From the NCBI GenBank assembly GCA_030849805.1, contig JASANZ010002072.1, forward strand, positions 1-41,981: a DNA stretch of 41,981 nt, in the 5' to 3' direction. This document shows positions 9,636 to 19,029 of this stretch, one piece after another. Below the pieces are notes generated by a model that did not search any database, was not told the origin of the DNA, and worked only from the letters and a program-made list of their open reading frames with translations. The stretch is from Sergeia podlipaevii. Taxonomy: Eukaryota > Euglenozoa > Kinetoplastea > Trypanosomatida > Trypanosomatidae. Every line of letters begins with the position of its first letter. Within the stretch, counting starts at the first letter, position 1. The position numbers and the translations under genes were made by a program.

Positions 9636-9913
9636 TCCTTTTTTTGATATTGCTGTTTTTTCTCCAAATCGCACTAGCATGCTCTTCCCTTCCTTCGCCT
9701 TTGTGATCCCTTTGGGTAATTACGCATTGTTCAAACATAAAAGCAACGGACTTACTTGACTACGCTCCTTTCTTTTTGATAACAACGGCAGAAAATAAAA
9801 AAAAGGTCATCACGTCCTGATATACCGTCGGTGAAGGGAAAAATTAGACAAGGATCAAAAGCAATAGATTTATTACACACAATTCGTGGATGTACAGTGA
9901 AAGAAAATTGCGT

Positions 9914-12900
9914 TCACGTACTTTGTCTTGTCATCTCACCAATCTCAGCGCCAACTTCTGAGCGAATTCGCTTCATATCCTGCGCCACCCTCGACTCCGT
10001 CTGCTCCCTCCGTTCCTGCAAAGCGCGCGTTGCCTTGGCAAGCGAACTTCTTTCTTTCTCGCTCTTCTCGCGACGGGATCTGGCGTGCGCCTCAAGGCTC
10101 TTGGCTGCCTTTTGCACCCGCTGCGTCACAGTGTCCCACTCCTGTCTGTGTGTGTAGCACCACTCAATCACCTTCACAGTGGGGAGTCCATCTGTCAAGG
10201 AACGCGTAGAGTCTCTGATTCTGCCACCCTCGGGAGCAGAGTCGCTATCATACGGGCCTCCCCCGACATCAATGTTGGGAGAAGCAAGCGGGGGTAGACC
10301 TGTTGCAGCGGCAGCAGCCCCGTTGCTATTGATAGCTCCACCTGCCCCTGCAGCAGCAGCTGCTACTGCTGAAATGAGTGAATCGTCAGTAACCACACAA
10401 AGCAACTCCGCCAGCTGCTGGCCTTCAGCACCAAGTATGCGATACACTTCACGCCTCTGGTCCTCCTCCACTGAAGTCAGCTGGCGAATCATGAGAAGAA
10501 GCGTCTCAACCTCATCCACGTCCTTGCTCGCCTCCGCGGCGGTGAGACGGCGGAGTAGGATGATAATGGCGTTAAGGTCATATGCGTTGGCGTCTAAAAG
10601 CTGAATGAGCTGCTTCGGCTCCACGCGAAAAAGGCGTCGGGTAGAAATGAGAAGAAAAAAGGCAAAGCGCTTGCGGGTGTCAAAGAGGTGGCTCGAGTTC
10701 TTCATTCGCATGCGCACCCACGAGTTATTGTTCACAGCAATGGCATTAATCGCAGACACAATCTCAATGCCGAGTGGCGTGGGGAAAGGAACCAGCATCT
10801 CCTCTAAATTAAGGAAAAGAGTGTCGAGATTCTTGATCACGTTGCTAGCATCGTCCGCGTCGCGAAGTTCGCACTGATTGCCTTTAGAGAAATGCCGCGT
10901 CACCTCCTCAAGCACCATACGCACCAGCTGCGGAGGCTGCACAGTTCCCTTCAGCTTTCGTATTGTCCCAGCCTTGCTTGTGCGGCACATATCCAGCACG
11001 ACAAGCTTGCGCAAGATGCTACGCAACCGCTTCACTACCTCGGAGCTGAACTTACGCTCATAACGCATCGTCGCCACTCCCACAGCCGGTGTTAAGGGCG
11101 AGGCACAAGAAGCATTTGAGTGCCTGCTGGAGATAACAACAGCGCCAAGAGCCTCCCAGAGCCACTCAAGCCACGAAAACGGAAGCAGTACCTCACCATT
11201 AGCGGGTACATCAGCCACCTTTTCAAGGTAGCTCAGTACACGCAGCGCAACGCTTTCAGGAGGATCCTCCTCAAGTGACGAAGGGGCCGAGCGCGCCGAC
11301 GCAGTGCTGGCTACATCAAGCTTATCCTCAGCCGAAGACTCTGCGCCAGCAACAGCGGCAGGGTGGAACAAAAAGTTGCCATCACCACCACTACCGCGTG
11401 CCCCATCAGCGCCATGCTTCAGCACAGCAAGGAATCCCGAACTCTCACCCCCAGTGCTTGCACGCCCAATGTGACGAATGAGACCCCCCAAAACCGCTAA
11501 AGCAGTCTCGAGGGCAAGGGGCATGCGCAAAGACCCTTGCACCCCCTTGCTCCTGTATGCGTCATCGAACTGAAGCCTGTCATCCACACGGGCAAAGTCG
11601 TGTGATACTTCAAAACTGTACTCTCGCCTGGTCACCTTGAAGCGGCGTGACATGAGACCTGGTAGATGGCCCTGAAGACCAGCACCAGTGGGTACTGCCT
11701 CGCCACCATTATTGTGTGTAGTAGTTGTTGGATCAGTGTGCCTAGATGAGTTTCGCCTGCCTCGTGCGCGCGGGGAGGTGCTGAGACGAGAGGCCATTGT
11801 GTTATTGGTCTTGTCAGTAGGCCGGTATCCGTCAAAGGCCATCTGGAACAGGCAGTCAAAGGTGGGAAGTCGAATAGGAATCTTAGAGTCGGGGTCTGTC
11901 ATGGCCTTCGAGAGAATCTGAAATCCGTTTGCCTTGAGAAAGTCGTCACGAAGTTTCTTATTGACATGCAGCATCAGAGAAAGCAAGCGAAGCGAAAAGA
12001 CGCGTATGGTTTCGCTATTGTGATTTTTCCCTTGAATAAGCATAATGAGAAAAGACGCACCATTGCCTTTAAAGCAATTAAAAATCATGTCACACATACT
12101 CGGATTGGCACGCGCCACATCAAAGAGCATTCGTACGACTTCAGCCTTCGCCACCTCAGCCGCAACAGTTTCGGACGGCATCAGCAAAAACCGCAGCGTT
12201 TTCTCAAGGTCTGGCGGACTCTTGCACAGCTTCTCGATAAGCACCACAACGGATTCAATGCACTCCTGTGGCAAGTGCATGCTCATAGAGAGCACCTGCT
12301 CAAAGCGACCTGGCACTGCCTGGAATAGCGCCACATTCTCTGGTATCAGCAGGCAGTCACTCAGTTCCCTCAGAATAATAGATGCTGAGGTTGCGTTGCG
12401 ATGCACGCTGCTAGTCAAGTCGTCGTTGGTAAAGGCAGTGGCAGGGGCATGGCTCACAGCTGCCAGACGCTCTAGCAAAGTAGTAAACACCGTTTGTGAG
12501 CTTGCATGCTGTCTAAGCTCCTTGCCACCTCCATGCGGGGTCGCACATGACAGCATGATCGCGGGAAACTCCTGAAATGTGTCCTCCCAAGTGAGCACCT
12601 CTGCTTTGAGCCTCTCCATGTATTGCCCTTTGAGTATTGTGGTAAGAGCCGCGTCAGATGGCGCCATGTGCACTGCGGTGGAAACAAAAGAGAGACACAA
12701 TTTCGCAATTACAGAGAAGTTTGGCGAGTTGTGGCATGACTGGATCATCCGTAAAGCCCAGTTCATCACATCAAAGCTGCTGAACACCTCCTCCATATCA
12801 GGGGCAGCAAAGGCAATGACGCCCTGCACTGAGATCCCTTCTCCTTTACCCATCAGGTTGCCACTGACAGTAACAGGTATTATGCGTTCCTTCCCGTTAT

Positions 12901-15610
12901 CGCTGGTGCAGGGGCGAATGCTAATGAGTGCGTGAGAATCTCCTCCGCCGCTCTGCGCAGCTGCTGGCGCCAGTGAGGAAGAAGCTGTACCGTCCAGCTG
13001 CTGCTGCTGCTGCTGCTGTGCGAGCTGTGGAGATTGCTGCTGCAGCTGGTGTTGGCGGGGTCCTATAGCAACTATACGGGCGACGTCCTTCTCGCTCAAG
13101 GCTCCATCTAAAAGATCCATGGAAGCTACGTACCCAAAAAACGAAGACTGCTCAGCGGGACCACCGAACGCAATATCAAGCCTGTGGTGCTTGGTGGGCT
13201 CCTTGGGGAATGGTGCCGACATCCTCCCCTCGAGCTTCTTTCCATTCACGAAGACTGTGATCTCGGAGAAGCTGTGCGTGAAGGCCACATGTGACCACGT
13301 TTCAGCAGGAAGAGCGCTATCAGGAATGAGAAAAGTGCTGTTGTCCTTATTGCCTTGCACCCGAAGTGCAAGACAGCAGGAACGTCCATTGGCGACTATG
13401 CTGAGGGATACGGTGACGCCAGAAGGCTCCACAAAAGAAAAGAGACGGCTGCCTTCTTGCCAGACACACACGGGATGAATCCACGCGGCAAAACTGTACC
13501 CAAACCAGCGGCCCACAAAGCGCTCCACCTTGCACACAACGCTACCGCCGCCAGGAAAAAAGAGGGACTGGGGTGGCATAAATCCACAGCGCAGCACATG
13601 GAGCAGAGACTCCACCACATCCACGTCTGTCTGGCAAGACGGTTCCGTGTGCATCTCCTCTACTGCACGCATCAGCAGCCGCACCACCTTGGCTGGAAAG
13701 TACACAGATGCGAGGGAGCTCAAAAATGAAACAGTGAGCTGCGTAGTGTTTGTGTTGAGCGGTGTAACAGGGGAGACCGCTACGTCAGTCACGAACCCGT
13801 CAGCGTTGCTGAGCTGCGCCAACACGCTGCTAGGAAACACGCTCTCACGTTGAAAAGTGACAATGGCAATCAGCGCCTCCATGATTGTCCCCGAGTCTGC
13901 CAGTGTTTTGGCGTTCTGTGGATTTGCAGCACAAAGCAACATTAAAGTGGAGATGACGCAACGGTACATAGTCTCTGCGTGGGCACTGCTCGTATCCATC
14001 TGCACTAGGCAAGCCTCCAGAATGCCTGTGGCGGCGCAAGTAATGGTGCATGTGTACAGAGCCGATGCAAGACGCCACACACCCGGCGAGCCGCCTGTCA
14101 GTAAAGTATCCCAGTGAGGCGGTATAGGCTCGTAGCGTGTGGCGGTAGGAATCGTCGGGGATGCTGGGGCGGAGCCCTTTTGGCTTCCAGCACGCGCTTG
14201 GGCCGCGTTGACCTCTTCACGCAAAAACGTGCGCCGCAGAGAGAAACTATCGTCAGCGCACACCTCCATAAGAAGCTCTAGCAGCTCTGAATGCAAAGTC
14301 TGCATAGTTGTGAACGCTACCTCCGTGTCTTTCCCTGGAGTAGCGGTTGGAATCCTCAAGGTGGACTGTGCGCTACTGAGAAGCGATACTGTCAACGTCC
14401 ATGTGGTGGCAAAGTCGTAGCCGTGCTCGCACACGAGGCACTCTTTACTGGCAGCATTGCCTCTTACAAGGGAACCCAGCAGCGAAAGATAGACAGCACA
14501 TGCAGTTGCACGAAAATGTGTAGTATTGTTGCTGCCGTCACTCTTCAACGGTCCTGTCGCGGCGCCACTACTAGATACCTGAGAAGGCTTCGGAATACTT
14601 TCTCCGAATGGTGAACGTAATCCAGAATTGGTGACTGGTACGCCGTCGTCATGGGGAGCGCTTGGGATAGGAGTACTACTTGCATTCAGCATGCTACTAC
14701 TAGTGCTTCGGCTGAGGTGCGTGCTGCTGCCGTTGCTACTAGTGCTTCCATCCGCCGTAGCTATATCCTTCACAACGTTTAATAGTGGGACGAGGCACAA
14801 CGCCACCTTGTCGCTAACAGAGCTGATGGAAGTCCCGACACCAGGCATAGCACTGTCCGCCCGATGTGCTGCAGTAGTCAGAAGAGAGGCAAGATACACC
14901 CCAAGAGGATTAATGGAATGCCATGAATGTGCCTGTAAAGGAAAGAAAGCGGCTGGTGTGTTGGTAGACAGATTGGTTACCGCTCCTGCCAAAGGAGCGT
15001 TGTGAAGGATACGTGCAGGATTCCCATCTTTCATCGTCCCCACTTCAGTTGTCTCTCCCAACTGCCCAGTAAGTGTGTGCCGCTGTTGTTGCCGCTGAAA
15101 GTAAGGAAGACTCACAGAGAGGCACTCGGGTAGCAGGTGGGGATGATCACTGATAAGATCCACAAGAGTTTGTGCACATGCATCACGCACTTTCTTGCTC
15201 ATGGGCACGTCCATGAAGAAGTGGATCATTAACGGAAGTATGGTGTTGCTCTCAAAGCTGGTCGCTATCACATTGCCTGTAGTACGACTAAGAATACGGG
15301 CGGCATCAAGAGCAGCCAGCAGACTTGACTCAGGCAACGACTTTCGCCCCTCAGAAATGCCACTTCTAGCAACTTGAAGCTGAAAAGAAAGCTCGTCCTT
15401 GAAGCTGGTTGACCACTGCTCTGCCACTGCTGCGTCCACGGCAACCCGATTCTTCAGCCAGCATTCTTCTATCTGCTTCGAGGTAGCTACCAAGTCCTGC
15501 TGAAGTGTAGTGAGATTGTCGTAGTTTGGCGTCACAAGCCGCCGCAAGCTGTTCACTGCCTGATGCGCAAGGCCAGCTAAATTGTCCTTTGAAAGACTCC
15601 TTGGAAGCAT
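9914..15610 (-). CDS. Giant neurobeachin-like scaffold protein lacking a BEACH domain
   Basis: 1898 aa, ATG at 15608-15610, with a classic acceptor 67 nt upstream. The N-terminal third is Ala/Leu-rich armadillo-like helices. About residues 690-845 form a LamG/concanavalin-like sandwich (FAAWIHPVCVWQEG...LFSFVE, AETWSHVAFTHSFSEITVFVNGKKLEG, FGYVASMDLLDGALSE). A Gln-rich linker follows (about 848-872). Next comes a helical region (about 950-1320) whose ARANPSMCDMIF and ETIRVFSLRLLSLML stretches resemble the DUF4704-type solenoid of neurobeachin/BDCP proteins. The C-terminus has poly-Ala/Gly and an Arg/Glu-rich coil. Neurobeachin relatives normally continue into PH-BEACH-WD40. Here the frame stops cleanly and the next gene downstream is unrelated. 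A role as a membrane-traffic scaffold is inference from the family. Confidence 0.75.
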   Translation of the reverse strand: MLPRSLSKDNLAGLAHQAVNSLRRLVTPNYDNLTTLQQDLVATSKQIEECWLKNRVAVDAAVAEQWSTSFKDELSFQLQVARSGISEGRKSLPESSLLAALDAARILSRTTGNVIATSFESNTILPLMIHFFMDVPMSKKVRDACAQTLVDLISDHPHLLPECLSVSLPYFQRQQQRHTLTGQLGETTEVGTMKDGNPARILHNAPLAGAVTNLSTNTPAAFFPLQAHSWHSINPLGVYLASLLTTAAHRADSAMPGVGTSISSVSDKVALCLVPLLNVVKDIATADGSTSSNGSSTHLSRSTSSSMLNASSTPIPSAPHDDGVPVTNSGLRSPFGESIPKPSQVSSSGAATGPLKSDGSNNTTHFRATACAVYLSLLGSLVRGNAASKECLVCEHGYDFATTWTLTVSLLSSAQSTLRIPTATPGKDTEVAFTTMQTLHSELLELLMEVCADDSFSLRRTFLREEVNAAQARAGSQKGSAPASPTIPTATRYEPIPPHWDTLLTGGSPGVWRLASALYTCTITCAATGILEACLVQMDTSSAHAETMYRCVISTLMLLCAANPQNAKTLADSGTIMEALIAIVTFQRESVFPSSVLAQLSNADGFVTDVAVSPVTPLNTNTTQLTVSFLSSLASVYFPAKVVRLLMRAVEEMHTEPSCQTDVDVVESLLHVLRCGFMPPQSLFFPGGGSVVCKVERFVGRWFGYSFAAWIHPVCVWQEGSRLFSFVEPSGVTVSLSIVANGRSCCLALRVQGNKDNSTFLIPDSALPAETWSHVAFTHSFSEITVFVNGKKLEGRMSAPFPKEPTKHHRLDIAFGGPAEQSSFFGYVASMDLLDGALSEKDVARIVAIGPRQHQLQQQSPQLAQQQQQQQLDGTASSSLAPAAAQSGGGDSHALISIRPCTSDNGKERIIPVTVSGNLMGKGEGISVQGVIAFAAPDMEEVFSSFDVMNWALRMIQSCHNSPNFSVIAKLCLSFVSTAVHMAPSDAALTTILKGQYMERLKAEVLTWEDTFQEFPAIMLSCATPHGGGKELRQHASSQTVFTTLLERLAAVSHAPATAFTNDDLTSSVHRNATSASIILRELSDCLLIPENVALFQAVPGRFEQVLSMSMHLPQECIESVVVLIEKLCKSPPDLEKTLRFLLMPSETVAAEVAKAEVVRMLFDVARANPSMCDMIFNCFKGNGASFLIMLIQGKNHNSETIRVFSLRLLSLMLHVNKKLRDDFLKANGFQILSKAMTDPDSKIPIRLPTFDCLFQMAFDGYRPTDKTNNTMASRLSTSPRARGRRNSSRHTDPTTTTHNNGGEAVPTGAGLQGHLPGLMSRRFKVTRREYSFEVSHDFARVDDRLQFDDAYRSKGVQGSLRMPLALETALAVLGGLIRHIGRASTGGESSGFLAVLKHGADGARGSGGDGNFLFHPAAVAGAESSAEDKLDVASTASARSAPSSLEEDPPESVALRVLSYLEKVADVPANGEVLLPFSWLEWLWEALGAVVISSRHSNASCASPLTPAVGVATMRYERKFSSEVVKRLRSILRKLVVLDMCRTSKAGTIRKLKGTVQPPQLVRMVLEEVTRHFSKGNQCELRDADDASNVIKNLDTLFLNLEEMLVPFPTPLGIEIVSAINAIAVNNNSWVRMRMKNSSHLFDTRKRFAFFLLISTRRLFRVEPKQLIQLLDANAYDLNAIIILLRRLTAAEASKDVDEVETLLLMIRQLTSVEEDQRREVYRILGAEGQQLAELLCVVTDDSLISAVAAAAAGAGGAINSNGAAAAATGLPPLASPNIDVGGGPYDSDSAPEGGRIRDSTRSLTDGLPTVKVIEWCYTHRQEWDTVTQRVQKAAKSLEAHARSRREKSEKERSSLAKATRALQERREQTESRVAQDMKRIRSEVGAEIGEMTRQST
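12998..13018 (-). repeat. CAG trinucleotide repeat coding for polyglutamine
   Basis: Seven perfect CTG units on the plus strand, read as CAG on the coding strand. They give seven Gln in the linker after the LamG-like domain of the 1898-aa protein. Interrupted CAG/CAA Gln codons continue to about 13060. Confidence 0.9.
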
Positions 15611-16196
15611 TACACTGGTGCACTCCTACCTCGCTATCTCGTCAAGATTAGCTTTTTTTCTTTTGTACGTATTGCAACTGGGGAGGGAGAAGGAGTACAA
15701 GATAGACCGAAAAGGTGGAAACAGCACCAGCAGTGAAACTAGTGATGCGTTCCTCGATTTACCCAAATGTATAAGCTGCTGTATCGGGTGATGCTGTTAT
15801 CTTCGAATTCTTTCAATAATGAAAAGAGAAGTAGTTCTCTAAAAAAAATTCTAAGAAAAAACTCGAGATTATACAGTAGCTGTGCAATCTTATATCAGAA
15901 GACCACTCTTTTCTGTCTGATGCTTTGTTCTCTTTTGATCTTCTGGCTTGACGTATTTACACCAAAAAAAATTGTTCCCTAGAACGTACAAAGAAAAAAA
16001 ATGGAGCATAACGGACGGAAATATCATAAGGATCAGTGAGTGGTGCAAAAAGGAAGAAAAAAATGCATACAAAAAGCTAAAGTTAACCGGTGTAACAGTA
16101 ATATAATGATATTATTTATTCGTTTGTTGCTCTTTGTGAGTCTAGTGCATAGGACATCTACGGAGGGAAACGTTCACGTTTTTGCATTTATATATA
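15611..16196. other. Intergenic region, no gene seen
   Basis: AT-rich, stop-rich sequence between the EF-hand/CaaX gene and the neurobeachin-like gene. It includes the acceptor described at 15678-15694 and A-rich plus-strand stretches near 15841-15860, 15964-15970 and 15992-16000. The short frames here have low-complexity translations and no family features. Confidence 0.5.
15678..15694 (-). promoter_or_regulatory. Predicted trans-splice acceptor of the neurobeachin-like gene
   Basis: The minus strand reads TCCTTCTCCCTCCCC immediately followed by AG (complement of 15678-15679), then TTGC. It is the cleanest pyrimidine tract plus AG in the window and implies a 67-nt 5' UTR before the ATG at 15610. 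Confidence 0.6.
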
Positions 16197-17717
16197 CTAG
16201 CATACGATGCAGCATTTTGCCATCTTCTTTTTCTCCTTTGGAGTGTAAGAGTCCTTAGTCTCAGTCGCATCAGTAGCGGCATACGCAGGATCCCTTGGAA
16301 GCATCGCACTATTACTGTCAATTGAGCGCTGCCTCCCTGAGCCTGTCAGCTCTTCTTCTGTCTGCGCAGGTGGCAGCGCCTCTACAAGGGAGGCCACCAT
16401 GCTTTCGCTCTCATGATACAGTAGGCCAGCACCTCTTGACGCGGTTGGCTTAGGCAGCTCCTTGATCGGTGTGATACTGACCTGGATGCTGGCACGAGGG
16501 CCAGAACTGAGTTGGCTTCGGCGACTGCGCCGCTGCCCATGGACACGATGCACACGTTCTGCAGCACCATCCCTTTCCTCGCTAGAGCTTGCATCTATGG
16601 GGATCGTTAGATCAGACGGCATAGTACAAAAGGGCTCGTGTTGTACCCACTGCTGTGAAGGCATCAACGCTGGGCTACCTGTTGTCGTGGCCGTTATGTT
16701 GGCAGCGTTAGCTGAGGCCACATCCGTCCGCTTGAAGGTGATATCAGCCCCCTGTGGGGGAAAAGTGCAGCCGCTCGTCGCTGCCGCAACTGGCGCGCTG
16801 GGGGCTCCTGCGTCTTCCACAGCACCACTGACTGCTGCTCCACCTCTATCGCGCTTGTAACTGTAAGGATTCGCTGGTTCTGGCGATCTTTCACGATGGT
16901 GACGCCCACTACCGCCGTTTTTGCCTTCGCTGTGCCGCTCCTTGCTACCAGCAATGTTTCCGCTTCTGTGATGCGCACTCTGTGTTGTTACGTCAGACGT
17001 TGCTCGCTGACTCCTGCCCACAGGCGCGGAGGCTGGAACACCAAACCCACCAGAGATGCGCTGCAGCCCAGAGCTCCTGTTGGTTCTGCTAGGCGTGAGA
17101 TATTCCTCTCGCCGCCGCCTCCCCTTGCTCTTGCTTTTACTTTGTCCTGAGCTCGACTTTGTCCGCCTCCCCTTGTTGTGGGCAGCCAGTACTTCACTGA
17201 GAGTTGCAATGCTGATGTAGCCAGTGTCGTTGGGGTCAAGTAGCTGAATTATAGCCTGCATGACGGTATCACTTATGGCCGGTGGTGAGAATGAAGCCGG
17301 CACCCCGGAGGTATCCCAAGACTCCACGGCACTGTTGCCATTGGCTGGAACCACAGCCGCACTCAAAGCAGCGCTGAATTGAGCGTGCGTAAGTACCACA
17401 CTGCCATCCACACTCATCTCGCTCGCGGCCTCACACAACCAACTGCGTGTAAGGATCGCGCGCTCTGCGTTCAGTGCTTGACAAAGAGACAGAAAGCAAT
17501 CAAAAGTCACCCGTCCATCAGACGGCACAAGTTTGCCTTTCCAAAAGGCGACCATGAAAGTTGGAGTTGGATAGTAGCCCATTTCCCGTGCCGCCGCCAC
17601 CACCAATGCGGGTGGAATATAAGGTTCCGCGTCACTATAGTGGATCTCCTCCTTCGTTGGATCCACTGCTACTGCCCAAAACACCGTCATCAACAAATCA
17701 ATGTCCTCAGGATTCAT
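16197..17717 (-). CDS. Degenerate EF-hand protein with C-terminal CaaX prenylation motif
   Basis: 506 aa beginning MNPEDIDLLM (ATG at 17715-17717). The frame stays open to 17873, but those 52 codons translate the poly-pyrimidine splice tract (FFFFF...) and lie mostly upstream of the predicted acceptor, so they are rejected. Residues 1-170 have calmodulin-like helix-loop-helix spacing with weak loops: PSDGRVTF about 65-72, SVDGSVVL about 92-99, DPNDTGYISI about 151-160. The last loop keeps Asp1, Asn3 and Gly6 but lacks the Glu at position 12, so calcium binding is doubtful. A long basic/Ser-rich disordered region follows. The final residues are KEKKKMAKCCIVC: a Lys cluster, a second Cys and the CaaX box CIVC. 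This predicts farnesylation and possible palmitoylation, hence membrane attachment by the C-terminus (inference). No named family is recognised. Confidence 0.8.
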   Translation of the reverse strand: MNPEDIDLLMTVFWAVAVDPTKEEIHYSDAEPYIPPALVVAAAREMGYYPTPTFMVAFWKGKLVPSDGRVTFDCFLSLCQALNAERAILTRSWLCEAASEMSVDGSVVLTHAQFSAALSAAVVPANGNSAVESWDTSGVPASFSPPAISDTVMQAIIQLLDPNDTGYISIATLSEVLAAHNKGRRTKSSSGQSKSKSKGRRRREEYLTPSRTNRSSGLQRISGGFGVPASAPVGRSQRATSDVTTQSAHHRSGNIAGSKERHSEGKNGGSGRHHRERSPEPANPYSYKRDRGGAAVSGAVEDAGAPSAPVAAATSGCTFPPQGADITFKRTDVASANAANITATTTGSPALMPSQQWVQHEPFCTMPSDLTIPIDASSSEERDGAAERVHRVHGQRRSRRSQLSSGPRASIQVSITPIKELPKPTASRGAGLLYHESESMVASLVEALPPAQTEEELTGSGRQRSIDSNSAMLPRDPAYAATDATETKDSYTPKEKKKMAKCCIVC

Positions 17718-18072
17718 TTTCCTTTCTTTTTCCCTGAAGCCTAGTGTCAAATAGTTCTGTGATGTAACGGCAAAAAAATACGATGAAAATAAAATGAGAA
17801 ATGACGCTGTCTCGTACTTGGCTTCGGGACCACTGGAAGGCAAAAAAAAAAAAAAAAAATGCAAGAGAAACAAAAAAAAGGAAGTGTCTGGTGTGTGAAA
17901 CTACTACGCGCGCAGATAACAAAAAAAAAAATTAAGAGTTTGCTTTCCATTTGCACTTCTTTCGGATATTGATGTAGTTCTTACATTTTGTTCCTATTTT
18001 CTTTTCGTGATAATAGTAAACAAAACGTAGTCTTGCAAAAAAAAAAAAAAAAATGTTGCGCAAAAGCTCGTC
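17718..18072. other. Intergenic region with the splice signal of the CaaX protein gene
   Basis: About 355 bases, AT-rich, with an A17 run near 18037-18053, a long A run near 17843-17860 and A10 near 17921-17930, all of which are T runs on the coding strand. Apart from the acceptor region described separately it holds no supported gene. Confidence 0.55.
17833..17883 (-). promoter_or_regulatory. Predicted trans-splice signal that fixes the start of the EF-hand/CaaX gene
   Basis: On the minus strand a C/T-rich stretch (complement of 17860-17883) and a long T run (complement of 17843-17860) are followed by GCCTTCCAG, the AG being the complement of 17833-17834. A spliced leader joined there removes the first upstream in-frame codons. 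This leaves the ATG at 17717 as start, with a 5' UTR of about 115 nt. Confidence 0.55.
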
Positions 18073-19029
18073 TCAATGCCCAGGTGGCTCCTGCACGCGC
18101 ATCGCAATGGATCTAAGCCGCTCCTCCAGGAACTTTAAGTTGGCATTCAGGCGCTCTGCATCCTGTGACACGCGAGCATTGAAGTCAGCAAGCGTGTCAT
18201 TGAAGTCCTCAAGGCCAGACACAAGGGAGTGTGATCCTATCTGCACGACCTCATCAAAGCACTGGCGCCGCAGCGTGGCTTCGTGAACGGCTGGCGCTAG
18301 CATTTGGCAGCGAGAAAGCAGTGTCGAAAGCCGACGGGCGTCTTTGGCGGCATGCTTTGCGTTCTCCATGAACTCCCTCATCTCACAAAGCACAGCACGA
18401 GTAGCGTCTACGTCGCCCTCACAGCCAGCATGTTCCGCAAAAAGAGCCTTTGTGTGCCGCCATTGCTGTCTCTCCACCATCAGCCTGCGTACCCTTAGCA
18501 GCAGCTCGTGCGCACTATCTCCGTCACTCAAAAGTGTCCTCACATGAAGTGGTGACGGAGTCACTGCAGCGATAGTTTCAGAGACACCTGCTTTGCTAAA
18601 AACACCCAGCCAGTCCCGTAGTGCCATGCATTCCGCCTCCACAGCAGCGATCTGCTCTGAAAAATGTGCGGTGGAGTGGGAAAGGCCGGAGCGAAGCATC
18701 AGACCGAAAGTGGGATCTCTCCCGGTGCTGCTCTCGAAGGAAAGTAGTGTCATATGTGCTTGAGGCTCAATCGCAGCGCCAGTGACGAGCCGCGGCGGTG
18801 CATCAACATGTAACGCCGACTTCAGCTGTCTAAATGCCTCCACACGATCCCACTCAGCGGTGATCGTGCCTCCAATGCCATAAACTATCGTCGTAGTATC
18901 GTTGTTGGGGCATTCATTGTATAGTGCTGCTGACTCATCGGAATTAGGGTTTCCTATGTACTTGAGCCCTTTTCCCTCAAACACTTCAGCGCAGGTGTCG
19001 CCACTTCGCTTTGTGTGCATCGTCTGCAT
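18073..19029 (-). CDS. Helical protein of unknown function
   Basis: 318 aa starting MQTMHTKRSGD (ATG at 19027-19029). The open frame continues 49 codons upstream, but these are Phe-rich translation of two T tracts that look like splice signals, so they are not used. The first 100 residues are mixed. Residues from about 150 to the end form several long amphipathic helices (EQIAAVEAECMALRDWLGVF, ALFAEHAGCEGDVDATRAVL, ending RVSQDAERLNANLKFLEERL), suggesting a coiled-coil bundle subunit of a larger complex. There is no membrane segment and no FG repeats. The composition could fit a nucleoporin, dynactin-type or tethering subunit, but nothing diagnostic is visible. The reading frame is clearly coding; function is unassigned. 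Confidence 0.7.
   Translation of the reverse strand: MQTMHTKRSGDTCAEVFEGKGLKYIGNPNSDESAALYNECPNNDTTTIVYGIGGTITAEWDRVEAFRQLKSALHVDAPPRLVTGAAIEPQAHMTLLSFESSTGRDPTFGLMLRSGLSHSTAHFSEQIAAVEAECMALRDWLGVFSKAGVSETIAAVTPSPLHVRTLLSDGDSAHELLLRVRRLMVERQQWRHTKALFAEHAGCEGDVDATRAVLCEMREFMENAKHAAKDARRLSTLLSRCQMLAPAVHEATLRRQCFDEVVQIGSHSLVSGLEDFNDTLADFNARVSQDAERLNANLKFLEERLRSIAMRVQEPPGH

Larger units (their letters stand above)
8870..9913. other. Intergenic region, about 1 kb, no gene seen
   Basis: This is the longest gap inside the gene array. It contains a (TG)8 microsatellite at 9619-9635, A13 near 9208-9220, a strong minus-strand pyrimidine tract at 9062-9097 and several short low-complexity frames rich in Phe/Leu/Ser without family features. 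It should hold the 3' UTR of the giant neurobeachin-like gene and the 5' UTR of the 923-aa gene. Confidence 0.5.

Noticed and set aside
17718..17873. 52-residue N-terminal extension of the CaaX protein with an apparent signal peptide
   Set aside because: It is a translation of the T-rich splice tract and begins upstream of the predicted acceptor AG; the body of the protein begins at the downstream ATG.
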